Assembly: GCF_000734895.2 (NCBI RefSeq)
Contig: NZ_CP011382.1
Coordinates: 434,001 to 498,000 of the forward strand
Source of the DNA: Calothrix sp. 336/3
GTDB taxonomy: Bacteria; Cyanobacteriota; Cyanobacteriia; Cyanobacteriales; Nostocaceae
Reading direction: 5' to 3'
DNA: 64,000 nucleotides
Shown: one piece after another, positions 17,269-27,412 of the stretch
Position numbering within the stretch: the first letter of the stretch is position 1
How the letters are laid out: each line of letters opens with the position of its first letter
Program-made: the position numbers and the translations under genes
Notes under the pieces: generated by a model
The model's database searches: none
What the model saw: the letters and a program-made list of their open reading frames with translations, nothing else
Told to the model about the DNA's origin: nothing

Positions 17269-19239
17269 TTAGCTGCCTTCTCGGAGTTTATCGAGAACGC
17301 TTCTATCTTCTAGGGTAGAGGTATCGCCGGAGACTTCCTGACCAGATGCAAGGTTTCGTAATAGGCGACGCATGATTTTACCAGAGCGGGTTTTGGGTAG
17401 AGCATCGGTGAACCGAATTTCTCCCGGACGGGCGATCGCCCCAATTTCTTGGACAACGTGTTGCTTGAGTTCCTTGTTTAACTCTTCACTGGCATTTTTA
17501 CCGCCTTCTAAGGTGACAAAAGCAACTATTTCTTCTCCCTTCAAATCATCGGGTTTGCCGACAACTGCGGCTTCAGCCACGGCGGGGTGGGAAACTAAAG
17601 CAGATTCAATTTCCATAGTTCCTAGGCGATGACCTGCCACATTTATCACATCATCGACACGACCCATGACCCAGAAGTAACCATCTTCGTCTTTTCTGGC
17701 TCCATCCCCAGCAAAGTACACATACTTGCCATCTTGGGGGGGGATATGTTCCCAGTAGGTGCGACGGAAGCGATCGTCATCACCGTAGACAGTCCGCATC
17801 ATGCTGGGCCAGGGATGGCGTACAACTAAATATCCGCCTTCGTTATCACCGACAGAACTGCCGTCTAAATCCACCACATCGGCGAGAATACCGGGGAAAG
17901 GACGGGTTGCGGAACCGGGTTTAGTCGGAATTGCTCCAGGCAAGGGGGTAATCATGATGCCGCCGGTTTCTGTTTGCCACCATGTATCGACGATTGGGCA
18001 ACGTTCCCCGCCTATTATCCTATGATACCACATCCAGGCTTCTGGATTAATTGGTTCGCCAACTGTTCCTAGTAAGCGCAGAGATGATAAATTTCTGGCT
18101 TTGGGTAGATGCTCACCCATTTTTATAAAGGCACGGATGGCGGTAGGTGCAGTATAAAATATTGTGACACCGAGCTTTTCAATAATGTCCCACATACAAC
18201 CCGGATTGGAAGCACGGGGCGCTCCTTCATACATGACAGTGGTGGCACCGTTGGAGAGGGGACCGTAGACAATATAACTATGCCCCGTAATCCAACCGAC
18301 ATCAGCAGTACACCAATATACGTCGGTGTCATTCAAGTCAAAAATCCACTTGGTTGTCATGTGGGTGTAGAGGTTGTAACCACCAGTACTATGAACAACT
18401 CCCTTCGGTTTGCCTGTACTGCCAGAGGTGTAGAGAATGAAGAGCATATCTTCACTATCCATGGGTTCAGCTGGGCAATCTGCGGAAACACCCTTTTGTA
18501 AATCATGCCACCAATGGTCACGCCCTGGCTCCATAGCAACGGTTTGTTTGGTACGCTCCACAACCAAGACATTTTCCACCGAGGGAACTGCACCATCATC
18601 CAAGGCTTTATCTACCTGTTCTTTGAGAGCTACAATAGCATCCTTGCGCCAACCACCATCGGCAGTGATGACTAATTTTGCCTGAGCATCGATTAATCTA
18701 TCCCGTAAGGCTTCTGCACTGAATCCCCCAAATACTACACTATGGGGTGCGCCAATTCTCGCACAGGCTAGCATAGCGATCGCCGCTTCTGGAATCATGG
18801 GTAAATAAATCCCTACGCGATCGCCCTTTTTCACACCCAATTGTTTGAGTACATTGGCAAACTGACAGACTTCTCGATGTAACTGTGCGTAGGTAAGGGT
18901 GCGAGAGTCTCCGGGTTCACCTTCCCAAATAATTGCGGCTTTATTTTTTCGCCAAGTTGTCAGGTGTCTATCTATGCAGTTGTAGGAAATATTGATTTTC
19001 CCGTTGACAAACCACTTCGCAAAGGGGGGTTGCCAATCGAGGATGGTATCCCACTTTTGAAACCAGTGTAATTCTGTTTCTGCCAGTTCTGCCCAAAATT
19101 GTTCGGGATTGGCTTTAGCTTTGGCGTAGAGTTGCTCGTAGTCTGCCAAACTTTTAATTTGGGCATTTTGAGAAAAGTCTGCTGTGGGGGCAAATAAGCG
19201 CTTTTCCTGAAGGATTGATTCTATCGTCGGTTGAGACAT
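17269..19239 (-). CDS. acs: Acetyl-CoA synthetase (AMP-forming)
   Basis: This 656-residue enzyme has the length and layout of bacterial Acs. The P-loop-like [19 protein letters not shown] (near 265-285) binds [13 protein letters not shown] lies in the acetate/AMP site. The C-terminal hinge-lysine region reads [15 protein letters not shown], whose Lys is the usual site of regulatory acetylation. It converts acetate, CoA and ATP to acetyl-CoA. It is transcribed alone, with murJ upstream on the same strand after 58 bases. No acetyltransferase or deacetylase gene is next to it. Confidence 0.97.
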   Translation of the reverse strand: MSQPTIESILQEKRLFAPTADFSQNAQIKSLADYEQLYAKAKANPEQFWAELAETELHWFQKWDTILDWQPPFAKWFVNGKINISYNCIDRHLTTWRKNKAAIIWEGEPGDSRTLTYAQLHREVCQFANVLKQLGVKKGDRVGIYLPMIPEAAIAMLACARIGAPHSVVFGGFSAEALRDRLIDAQAKLVITADGGWRKDAIVALKEQVDKALDDGAVPSVENVLVVERTKQTVAMEPGRDHWWHDLQKGVSADCPAEPMDSEDMLFILYTSGSTGKPKGVVHSTGGYNLYTHMTTKWIFDLNDTDVYWCTADVGWITGHSYIVYGPLSNGATTVMYEGAPRASNPGCMWDIIEKLGVTIFYTAPTAIRAFIKMGEHLPKARNLSSLRLLGTVGEPINPEAWMWYHRIIGGERCPIVDTWWQTETGGIMITPLPGAIPTKPGSATRPFPGILADVVDLDGSSVGDNEGGYLVVRHPWPSMMRTVYGDDDRFRRTYWEHIPPQDGKYVYFAGDGARKDEDGYFWVMGRVDDVINVAGHRLGTMEIESALVSHPAVAEAAVVGKPDDLKGEEIVAFVTLEGGKNASEELNKELKQHVVQEIGAIARPGEIRFTDALPKTRSGKIMRRLLRNLASGQEVSGDTSTLEDRSVLDKLREGS

Positions 19240-19297
19240 AACGACTTCAATGGGGTGTATCTGAAACTATTCTGTACTTAAAGCTACTAGATTAGTA

Positions 19298-20917
19298 TTA
19301 CTTTTTCAAAAGCCTTTGCCGCATTCGAGTCACAAAAATGTTGATTTCTGGGAGTCTCATGGTAGTGGCGATCGCCCCAAAAACTACCAAACCGATGATC
19401 CCCGATAGGCTAAGTTGCAATAATTGAATGATTAAACCTTCCTTACCCAGGAATCTCTGCAATATTTCCAGGGTTCCATAACTAGCAAATCCGGCGATCG
19501 CGCTACCGACTGTTAAGCCGAAAATCGGTATTGCCCATTCTCGAATCGGTAAACCATTTAACTTCCGATTCAGGACAAATAACAGCATGATTACGGAACA
19601 GCAATTGACGCTGACGGTGGCTAAAACTAATCCAGGAGCGCCGAAGGGTTTAATTAAGATGTAATCCAGAAGAGCATTCAGCAAGATATTAATCATACTG
19701 ATGCGAAAGGGTGTTTCCCCATCCCCCAAAGCATAAAATACCCTAACCAGTACATCCCTTCCTAAATAGACAAACATCCCAATCCCATTGGCAATCAGTA
19801 AAGATGCAACTAGGGCAGAATCCTGTACCTTAAAAGCACCCCGCTCATAAACTATCCGCACAATCGGCACGGCGAGGGTAATCATTAACGCCCCTAGGGG
19901 TAACATGGTAAAGGCAGAGAGTAATAATCCTTGGCGAATCCTGGCTTTGAGTTCATCCCAGTCTTGGGGATCGGTAAGACGGGAAAATAGGGGTAGTAGG
20001 GGTACAAGAATCACGTTAGAAATGATTCCCAGGGGAGTTTGTACTAGTAAACCTGCATTCGCTAAACCCGCAGCAACCCCAGTGATGGGAATCAGGGAAG
20101 CAAAGAATAAATCTGTGTAAAGGTTAATTTGCAGCATTCCAGAGGAGAAAGTTGCTGGAAGCATAATTTTCATTACATCTCCTACCCCTGGTTGGCGAAA
20201 ATCGAACCGCAAACGTAGCGCACCTAAACCAGATTTTACCTGGGCAACAACTTGCACCACCCACTGTAAAATTGCCCCAATCAACACACTCCCTGCAAGC
20301 ACCATCCCCCCCTGGAGGGCAAATTCCGCAGAGCTAATTTTGCTACCTAGCTGTATGTAGAGAATACTCACACCAATAATGACGGTAACGCTGGAAAATA
20401 GGGGACTGATGGAGGGTAGCCAAAATTGATTGGCAGCATTTAACACCCCAAAACCGATACCAATTAAACCTGCTAATACCGCCATTGGTGACATAATTTG
20501 CAATTGTCGGATGGCGATCGCTCTGACTAATTCCTTCTCTGGAACCCGCAAACCGGGAGCAAAAATATCAATCAAATGGGGAGCCAGAAAAATTAAGGCA
20601 ATGCTGATAACGAGTAAAATACCGCCAATCAGGGTAGTAATTGTCTCCACCAGGGGTGCAGATTCTTCTTTCTTGCGTTTGGCTAAAACGCTGACAATGG
20701 CACTGTAAAATGGACCATTAATCCCACCCAGTAATATCAGCAAAAAACCGGGAATTGTATAAGCATAGTTGAAAGCGTCCGCAGCTGCACCCAAGCCAAA
20801 AGCCGCAGCTATCACTTGCTGACGTACCAACCCAAATACCTTACTAATTAAGGTTGCCGCAGCTACAATCCCTGCAATCCCAGCTAGGGAACGACCAGAT
20901 TTTTGTTCTTGTGTCAC
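19298..20917 (-). CDS. murJ: Lipid II flippase MurJ
   Basis: This 539-residue polytopic protein has about 14 hydrophobic segments. The family start is GIVAAATLISKVFGLVRQQV, with conserved charged positions in the first helix and GDGETPFRISMINILLNALLDY in the C-terminal half. MurJ of the MVF/MOP superfamily flips lipid II across the plasma membrane for peptidoglycan synthesis. The start codon appears to be GTG at 20917. The gene stands 58 bases upstream of acs, with no functional link evident. Other MOP-family exporters are possible, but the N-terminal motif favours MurJ. Confidence 0.92.
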   Translation of the reverse strand: MTQEQKSGRSLAGIAGIVAAATLISKVFGLVRQQVIAAAFGLGAAADAFNYAYTIPGFLLILLGGINGPFYSAIVSVLAKRKKEESAPLVETITTLIGGILLVISIALIFLAPHLIDIFAPGLRVPEKELVRAIAIRQLQIMSPMAVLAGLIGIGFGVLNAANQFWLPSISPLFSSVTVIIGVSILYIQLGSKISSAEFALQGGMVLAGSVLIGAILQWVVQVVAQVKSGLGALRLRFDFRQPGVGDVMKIMLPATFSSGMLQINLYTDLFFASLIPITGVAAGLANAGLLVQTPLGIISNVILVPLLPLFSRLTDPQDWDELKARIRQGLLLSAFTMLPLGALMITLAVPIVRIVYERGAFKVQDSALVASLLIANGIGMFVYLGRDVLVRVFYALGDGETPFRISMINILLNALLDYILIKPFGAPGLVLATVSVNCCSVIMLLFVLNRKLNGLPIREWAIPIFGLTVGSAIAGFASYGTLEILQRFLGKEGLIIQLLQLSLSGIIGLVVFGAIATTMRLPEINIFVTRMRQRLLKK

Positions 20918-21086
20918 AAATTATACTCTATAAAATCCAGGGGAAACTATACAAAATATGCATACCTGAGAATATTTAACCGGAAAGTGGGTATTCATGC
21001 CGAACAACTTGGAAAAATCCAAAATCCCATCCTTACCTGTGGATATAGGATTTATCATAGTACTGGCAAATTTTCCACCCCTACCC

Positions 21087-21755
21087 ATGATTAACTTTAC
21101 CAAAGGATTAATAGTTTCCTGCCAAGCTCCCGTGGATTCTCCCTTACATCATCCCATGGTGATTGCAGCTATGGCAGAAGCGGCGGTGAATCAAGGAGCA
21201 GTAGGAGTGAGAATTGATACTCCAGCCCACATCAGTGCCGTCAGGGAACGGGTAAAAGTACCAATTATTGGACTATGGAAACAAGTTATCCCCGGAAGCG
21301 ATGTATATATTACACCTCAGTATCACCACGCAGTGGCAGTGGCAGAAGCCGGAGCGGATATTATTGCCATTGATAGCACCTTGCGATCGCGCCCCGGTGA
21401 TGAGACATTTGGGGAGATAATTGCCCGCATCCATGGAGATTTAGGTAAGTTGGTAATGGCAGATGTGGATACCATGGAAGCCGCGATCGCAGCCGCCGAG
21501 GCAGGGGCTGATATGATTGGTACTACCCTCTTTGGTTATACGGGGGAAACCAAGCACCTCACGCCCCCAGGGTGGGATTTACTGAGTCAAATGGTCGCTA
21601 ATTTACAGGTTCCTAGTATCTGTGAAGGGGGAGTTGCTACTCCGGAAATGGCGAGAAAAGCTTTAGATTTAGGTGCAGCAGCAGTTGTTGTGGGTACGGC
21701 AATTACTGGTATTGATTTATTAGTGCAGGGTTATCAAAGGGCGATAGGTTTTTAG
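21087..21755 (+). CDS. nanE: N-acetylmannosamine-6-phosphate 2-epimerase (putative)
   Basis: The 222 residues form a TIM barrel of the NanE family. The start is MINFTKGLIVSCQAPVDSPL, followed by the conserved phosphate-binding end (ICEGGVATPEMARKALDLGA and VVVGTAITG). Catalytic Lys and acidic residues appear in VPIIGLWKQ and DTMEAA. NanE interconverts ManNAc-6-P and GlcNAc-6-P in sialic acid catabolism. Cyanobacteria carry it without a nan operon, so its role may be in amino-sugar salvage. I choose ATG 21087, because the 30 codons from the ATG at 20997 are not part of the family. Confidence 0.85.
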   Translation: MINFTKGLIVSCQAPVDSPLHHPMVIAAMAEAAVNQGAVGVRIDTPAHISAVRERVKVPIIGLWKQVIPGSDVYITPQYHHAVAVAEAGADIIAIDSTLRSRPGDETFGEIIARIHGDLGKLVMADVDTMEAAIAAAEAGADMIGTTLFGYTGETKHLTPPGWDLLSQMVANLQVPSICEGGVATPEMARKALDLGAAAVVVGTAITGIDLLVQGYQRAIGF

Positions 21756-22570
21756 CTCAGGAAAGGAGCGATAGAGCTCCGCTAAAGCGATAGACTTACA
21801 GTCCGCTAAAGCGATCGCCAAGAGTGAGAACATTAACTAATTTTCCAGTTTGTTTTCTCTCTAATTAGTTTTATAAGTAATGGCTAATTCTGGTTTTAAA
21901 TAACTATTTTCGGGGTTATTTTGATTCATTTAACCTAACAATTTGTCATATCAATTTTTATCACTATTTTTTTCGTGCTTAAGTATATTTTTTCATAAAA
22001 TTATTTTATATATCTTTTTACTTCGGTTTTTACTGCTAAATATTTTTAATAGGCGGTGAATTCAACAATGTGTCAATTAATTTATCCTAAATCTGGCTAA
22101 TCCAGGTGTTTTCTTATCCCTCGTGAGAAATCCGGGTAATGCGAATTATGCGACTTTCAAGCAATCATTTGTGCTTAATAGAGGCAGAGCGCTAAGAATA
22201 TCTTTGGATTCCAAAATATTACAAAATATATTTTTCTTCTATTATATCAAGTGTACTTGATTAGTTTCAATCAGCCTAGGTTTATCACGTTAGCGATACG
22301 TAACGATACTTTACAAATAAACGGTATTACTAAGCAAATTTAACTTGTTGATAACTGTTTTTTTACTTTTTATACCATTATTCTATGGTAAGTTCCTGTT
22401 GGAATTAATGGCTATTCCTGCAATTTGATTACTTGTAGCGCTGATTCTGACTGTATCCTAACCCATACCCGTATTTTCCCCATGACTATCATCTCTGCGG
22501 TTTAGTGTATTAATTCCGCGATAAACCTACGGTTTGCTCACGCGAACCCACTCACATCAACAAGAATTTT
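21756..22570. other. Long AT-rich spacer upstream of phoD
   Basis: 815 bases without a credible gene. The first 75 bases contain two short related repeats (GCGATAGAGCTCCGCTAAAGCGAT and GCGATAGACTTACAGTCCGCTAAAGCGAT style). The rest is AT-rich, with poly-T tracts. One isolated half-site TTTAACCT at 21929-21936 resembles a cyanobacterial Pho box unit, but no tandem partner follows. Confidence 0.5.
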
Positions 22571-24154
22571 ATGACACTTAACCGTCGTCAGTTTTTAATT
22601 AATTCTGCTGTCACTGCTGGTGGAATTATTACCACAGATATACTCTCTCAATCAGGGGTATTTGCCCAAGCTCCTGGGATTATCACTGCGGAAAAAATGC
22701 GTCCAGGTATACCCTATGGTGTAGCCTGTGGAGATATTAGCAACAATCGGATTGTGATTTGGAGTCGTAGCGATCGCCCTGCTCGCTTAGTAGTAGAATA
22801 CTCACCCTTTGAGAATTTTCGCCGCGCACGTCGTGTATTTGGTTCCTATGCTTTGGAAGCAAACGACTATACTGCCAGGGTGAACCTAGAAGGATTACCC
22901 GCAGGTCAACAGATATTCTACCGCGTCAGCTTCCAAGATTTAGGCTACACAAGAGTTTACAGCAACACAGTCAAAGGTACTTTCCGCACACCATCTCCAT
23001 TCCCTAAAGATATCTTCTTTGCCTGGTCTGGGGATACTGCTGGACAGGGTTGGGGTATTAATCCTGACTTTGGGGGCATGAAAATCTACGAAACCATGCG
23101 GAAATTAAAGCCCGACTTTTTCATCCATTCTGGCGATAACATCTATGCTGATAATCCCATTCAGTCCGAAGTTAAACTAGATGATGGCAGTATTTGGAAA
23201 AATATTACCATTCCGGAAAAGTCAAAAGTTGCGGAAACCCTGGCAGAATTCCGAGGTAACTACAAATACAACTTGATGGATGAAAACATCAAAAGATTTA
23301 ACGCAGAGGTTCCCCTATTGGTGCAGTGGGATGATCATGAAGTCACCAACAATTGGTATCCCTCTGAAGTACTTCTGAGCGATAACCGTTATACAGTCAA
23401 AGAGGTAGATATTTTAGCCAAGCGTGCTAGACAGGCATTTTTAGAATATATGCCAATTCGCTTCCAAAAAAATGACCTAGAGAAAACAAAAATCTACCGC
23501 TCCTTCCAATACAGCCCCCTATTAGATATTTTCATGTTAGATGAACGTACCTATCGGGGAATCAATTCACCCAACAATCAACCTGTACAAAGTGAAGAAA
23601 CCAAATTTTTAGGCAGCAAGCAAATCCAGTGGATTAAAAATCAATTATTGCAATCCAATGCAACCTGGAAAGTTATTGCTAGCGACATGCCTTTAGGTTT
23701 GGTTGTTGCTGATGGTAGCACCGATTTTGAGGCTTGGGCAAATGGTGATGGAATAGCTTTAGGTCGAGAATTAGAACTAGCTGATTTACTCAAATTTATC
23801 AAACAAAATGACATCAAGAATGTGGTTTGGTTAACTGCTGATGTACATTACGCGGCTGCCCATTATTATGACCCCAACAAAGCCCAGTTTCAAGACTTCA
23901 AACCCTTCTGGGAATTTGTTGCTGGACCCCTAAATTCTGGTACCTTTGGACCCAATAAGTTAGATAATACCTTCGGTCCCCAGGTAAAATTTATCAGTAT
24001 TCCAGAGGGAATGAAAGCCAATCGTCCTCCCAGTGATGGTTTACAATTTTTCGGAACAGTCAAAATTGATGCTGCCACTTCAGTGATGACAGTTGCTCTG
24101 TATAACCAGGAAGGGAAGGTACTTTATAGCATTGATTTGCCACCAGAAGTGTAA
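22571..24154 (+). CDS. phoD: Alkaline phosphatase D (PhoD-like phosphodiesterase/phosphatase)
   Basis: This 527-residue secreted enzyme opens with a Tat signal (NRRQFLINSAVTAGGI), consistent with export of a folded metalloenzyme. A PhoD N-terminal beta domain follows (PYGVACGDISNNRIVIWSR). The metallophosphatase core shows GDTAGQG, HSGDNIYADNP, WDDHEVTNNW and VWLTADVHYAA. PhoD enzymes use Ca and Fe to release phosphate from organic esters outside the plasma membrane and are usually induced by phosphate starvation. The next plus-strand gene is another secreted phosphohydrolase, suggesting a phosphorus-scavenging group. Confidence 0.93.
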   Translation: MTLNRRQFLINSAVTAGGIITTDILSQSGVFAQAPGIITAEKMRPGIPYGVACGDISNNRIVIWSRSDRPARLVVEYSPFENFRRARRVFGSYALEANDYTARVNLEGLPAGQQIFYRVSFQDLGYTRVYSNTVKGTFRTPSPFPKDIFFAWSGDTAGQGWGINPDFGGMKIYETMRKLKPDFFIHSGDNIYADNPIQSEVKLDDGSIWKNITIPEKSKVAETLAEFRGNYKYNLMDENIKRFNAEVPLLVQWDDHEVTNNWYPSEVLLSDNRYTVKEVDILAKRARQAFLEYMPIRFQKNDLEKTKIYRSFQYSPLLDIFMLDERTYRGINSPNNQPVQSEETKFLGSKQIQWIKNQLLQSNATWKVIASDMPLGLVVADGSTDFEAWANGDGIALGRELELADLLKFIKQNDIKNVVWLTADVHYAAAHYYDPNKAQFQDFKPFWEFVAGPLNSGTFGPNKLDNTFGPQVKFISIPEGMKANRPPSDGLQFFGTVKIDAATSVMTVALYNQEGKVLYSIDLPPEV

Positions 24155-24352
24155 GGGTATTTTTGATAATGGGGAATGGGAGAAACCGCGTGTAGCAAGT
24201 CTACAGGATAAATGAAAAATGTTTGCCCTTCCCCTTTCCCCAAATCCCACCCCAAGCAAAAATAAATTGATTCAAATGTTTAGCCAGAATAATTGCAAAA
24301 TTAACCTTTTGACACTATCCAACTATCACAGTAGTTAGAATAAGTACCAGTT

Positions 24353-24649
24353 TTAACTGCTGGGGAAACAGGTAGATTCAGATGCTTTGGGTTGTTGCCA
24401 TAGGATGAGTTGTAATTGAGAACAATAGAAAGCTCCACTCATGATTTCATCTGGGTTATTAGCTATCCAATCATAAATTTGTGTAGCTTTGGCTAATGCC
24501 ACTTTTTCAGAACGATAAAGCCGAGGAGTGGGGCAGTAGGCTTTACCATCAATATGTATGGCTGCAATCTGCCAATAATCGCTGTATTCACCCTCTGGTA
24601 TAACTTCTACAAACCCATTATCGTAAGGCTGAATGATTCCGATGTTCAT
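24353..24649 (-). CDS. Conserved hypothetical small protein
   Basis: This 98-residue soluble protein has no signal peptide. NGFVEVIPEGEYSDYWQIAAIHIDG suggests a small beta sheet and SEKVALAKATQIYDWI a helix. I recognise no named domain, although such short proteins recur in cyanobacteria. It lies antisense between two secreted phosphohydrolase genes. The composition is protein-like throughout and an ATG with an upstream purine-rich stretch (AAAGAGATGAAC region) supports it as a gene. Confidence 0.5.
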   Translation of the reverse strand: MNIGIIQPYDNGFVEVIPEGEYSDYWQIAAIHIDGKAYCPTPRLYRSEKVALAKATQIYDWIANNPDEIMSGAFYCSQLQLILWQQPKASESTCFPSS

Positions 24650-24914
24650 CTCTTTAAATGAAGGGGATAAGAGAGATACCAGCTATACAAGGGAAGATAA
24701 GCTGGAGTTGTGAGAGGATACCGTAGCAACCCCCTACTAATGATTTTGTGTCTGTGACCGATGAAAATCTGAATTATTGGTCACTTTTTGACTTGATTCC
24801 AGATTTTTCGCTAAAATCCTCACCCATACTGGGGAATTCCAGGGTTAGGTAATCTAGAAAACATCATTTCGAGTAAAATCAATTCCGTAGATTAGGAGTT
24901 GTTTTTAGCTAAAT

Positions 24915-26408
24915 ATGAAACTTACTTGTAAGGGATATAGTGTATTTTTACCAGTGTTGGCAGCAGTAACCTTTACTACCCCAGCCTGGGCAGAAATCGT
25001 GAATATTAACCTGCTGCACCTGAACGATATTTACGAAATTACGCCTGTAGAAGGGGGGACTCGCGGTGGTTTAGCTCGTGTGGCAACCCTACGACAGGAA
25101 CTGTACAAGACTAATCCCCGCACCTATACTATGTTCGCGGGAGATGCTTTTAGCCCTTCAGCCTTGGGAACTGCCAAAATTAATGGTATACCCCTAGCAG
25201 GTCAGCAAATGGTTGCTGTGATGAATGCTTTGGGAATGAATTATGGGACTTTTGGTAATCACGAATTTGACTTACCGGAAAACTTTTTTTATCAAAGATT
25301 ACAAGAATCTCGGTTTCGCTGGATTTCTAGTAATGTATCTGATAGCACAGGAAAACCATTTAAAAATGTTCCCCGCTCCCTAGTATTTAATGTTAAAGGC
25401 GATCGCGGCTCTGTGGTAAAAGTGGGATTAATTGGTGTCACCCTTGATAGTAATCGACCGAAGTATGTCAGTTACACCGATCCGATTGCCACAGCGAAAC
25501 AGCAGGTGCAAGCACTCAAGGGAAAAGTTGATATTATAGTCGCTCTGACCCATTTAGCAATGGAAGATGACCGCAAACTCGCGGAAACCGTACCCGAAAT
25601 TGATATAATTTTGGGTGGTCATGAACATGAAAATATTCAACAGTGGCGAGGTCGAGATTTTACGCCAATTTTTAAAGCCGATGCCAATGCACGTACAGTT
25701 TATGTTCACCAATTGAGTTACGATACTATCAAAAAAAGCCTCGCTATTAACTCCCGACTAGTACCAATTACTGATAAGATTCCCGATGAGCCAAAAACTG
25801 CCAAGATAATCAAGCAATGGCTGGAACGAGGGTATCAAGCATTTCGCACTAACGGATTTGAACCCAATCAGGAAATAGGAAAACTACCATTTGCCTTAGA
25901 TGGTTTAGAATCGAGTGTCCGCAACCAATCTACTCAACTCACACAATTAATTGCGGAAGCGATGTTACAAGAAGTACCTGATGCAGACTTAGCTATATTT
26001 AATGGTGGTTCAATTCGCATTGATGATGTGATTCCACCAGGAGTTATTACTCAGTATGATGTGATTCGGATGCTACCTTTTGGTGGTAAAGTTGTCGTGA
26101 TTGAAATTAGTGGCGCGCTTTTACAGAGAGTATTAAATCAAGGATTAGCCAATAAAGGTAGTGGTGGCTATTTGCAAACAGCAAAAGTTACTCAGGAGGC
26201 AAATTCTAGAAATTGGTTGATTCGAGGTAAATCCCTTGATTCTCAACGCACTTACAAAATCGCAATTAATGACTTCTTGATTAGCGGTAAAGAAAAAGGA
26301 TTAGATTTTTTAAATCTTCAACAACCAGGGATTAAACTGATTAGCGAAAAACGGGATATTCGTTTTGTGATGATTGACCAGTTGAAGCGTCAAGCAACTC
26401 CTAATTAA
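24915..26408 (+). CDS. UshA-type 5'-nucleotidase / bifunctional metallophosphatase
   Basis: This 497-residue secreted enzyme has a Sec signal peptide (residues 1-27, ending AWA-E) and the two-domain UshA layout. The metallophosphatase domain carries LLHLNDIYEI, FAGDAFSPS, YGTFGNHEFD, ALTHLAMEDD and LGGHEHEN, the full set of metal ligands. The C-terminal substrate domain carries FNGGSIRIDD and a late YKIAINDFLISG. It should hydrolyse extracellular nucleotides to nucleosides and phosphate. With PhoD upstream and a secreted nuclease downstream, a joint role in using organic phosphorus is likely, though no clear Pho box is visible before it. Confidence 0.9.
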   Translation: MKLTCKGYSVFLPVLAAVTFTTPAWAEIVNINLLHLNDIYEITPVEGGTRGGLARVATLRQELYKTNPRTYTMFAGDAFSPSALGTAKINGIPLAGQQMVAVMNALGMNYGTFGNHEFDLPENFFYQRLQESRFRWISSNVSDSTGKPFKNVPRSLVFNVKGDRGSVVKVGLIGVTLDSNRPKYVSYTDPIATAKQQVQALKGKVDIIVALTHLAMEDDRKLAETVPEIDIILGGHEHENIQQWRGRDFTPIFKADANARTVYVHQLSYDTIKKSLAINSRLVPITDKIPDEPKTAKIIKQWLERGYQAFRTNGFEPNQEIGKLPFALDGLESSVRNQSTQLTQLIAEAMLQEVPDADLAIFNGGSIRIDDVIPPGVITQYDVIRMLPFGGKVVVIEISGALLQRVLNQGLANKGSGGYLQTAKVTQEANSRNWLIRGKSLDSQRTYKIAINDFLISGKEKGLDFLNLQQPGIKLISEKRDIRFVMIDQLKRQATPN

Positions 26409-26436
26409 AATCTACAGTAGTTTGGAGGCAAATCAG

Positions 26437-27030
26437 CTAACCTGACTTTTTATTCAAACTGCGATATTCCCAAGGTTTAGTAAACTTCGAGTCGCCCCAC
26501 ACACCACGTTTTTTTTGTTGCGCTTCTGTTTCTGCCGCTTCAATGATATCCCGACTCGGACATTTATTCAGGTATGGACGATATACCAGAGCTAAACCTT
26601 CTCTGACTAGGACTTCTTGGGCAAATGTACCATTAGATGTCCGCACTTCTGCAACTTTGCGCCCATAGCGATCGCTATCTGTGATGGTAAGTTTGACGCG
26701 ATCGCCACCTTGTTTTACTAGACTTTCCAATTTCTGTTGTGCTTTCTCACCCCAAGCAAATTGATTGCGATCGCTAGTGCGTTTACTCTCCCTTTCCTTA
26801 CGCGAATGGGGAACTTCTGGTGCATCAATACAGGCAAACCGCACCGTCAAATCCTTACCCTGCTCATCTTTCACCGTCAGAGTATCACCATCACTAACAC
26901 GTTTAACAACCTCACCACCAGGGGAAAATAACAGGTTACACCCGGCAATATTCATACAGATAATTGTAATCAGAAAACCAATTAAACCCCGTTTACTTAA
27001 TTTCACAGGATGTCGCCAGAATAAACTCAC
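26437..27030 (-). CDS. Thermonuclease family lipoprotein (SNase-like)
   Basis: This 197-residue protein has an N-terminal hydrophobic helix and lipobox IAGC (Cys about 30), so it is probably anchored outside the membrane as a lipoprotein. A staphylococcal-nuclease fold follows, with RVSDGDTLTV, RFACIDAPEVP (the Asp and Glu of the active site) and SDRYGRKVAEV (catalytic Arg). The usual nuclease residues are therefore all present, and it should cut DNA and RNA outside the cell. It converges with the 5'-nucleotidase gene (28 bases apart). Nuclease and nucleotidase would act in sequence on environmental nucleic acids. Confidence 0.9.
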   Translation of the reverse strand: MSLFWRHPVKLSKRGLIGFLITIICMNIAGCNLLFSPGGEVVKRVSDGDTLTVKDEQGKDLTVRFACIDAPEVPHSRKERESKRTSDRNQFAWGEKAQQKLESLVKQGGDRVKLTITDSDRYGRKVAEVRTSNGTFAQEVLVREGLALVYRPYLNKCPSRDIIEAAETEAQQKKRGVWGDSKFTKPWEYRSLNKKSG

Positions 27031-27412
27031 TTTGCAATCAACATCCTAGCATCCCATATCAAGTGTGAAACCAATTCATAATACCCTGTTCCGCAAAGAG
27101 CTACGCTCCGCCCTAAAACTTGCACATTGAAGCTTGCCAATCTCTAGGAAAATGCTTTTTCTCCCTGCTTCCTGATAACAACTATTCCACCATTCCGATT
27201 ACCCGACTTCTATCCCTTATAACCTCTGTAAGTCCGCGTAATTTTAATGCAATAGGTGTAAATACGGAAACGCGGAGCCTCACCCCTCATAAGTTCCGTA
27301 AATCAACGAATGGTATCTAAGTGCGCACTTTTAGAAAATAAGTACATCTTTGACGACAGTTTACGCAACTCCGTTTTTTCGGGAAAAGGAGTTACTTTTA
27401 AAGGATATATAT
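27031..27412. other. Spacer upstream of sigF
   Basis: 382 bases with no credible gene. It contains the 16-mer AGAGCTACGCTCCGCC (27097-27112) that also occurs inside htpX at 2235-2250. The promoter of sigF should be in the right half. Confidence 0.5.

Noticed and set aside
18109-18501. 130-codon plus frame inside acs
   Set aside because: It is an antisense shadow of the acs coding sequence, which has all its motifs.
21929-21936. Pho box upstream of phoD
   Set aside because: A single TTTAACCT half-site without a tandem partner and 640 bases from the start is not enough to call an operator.
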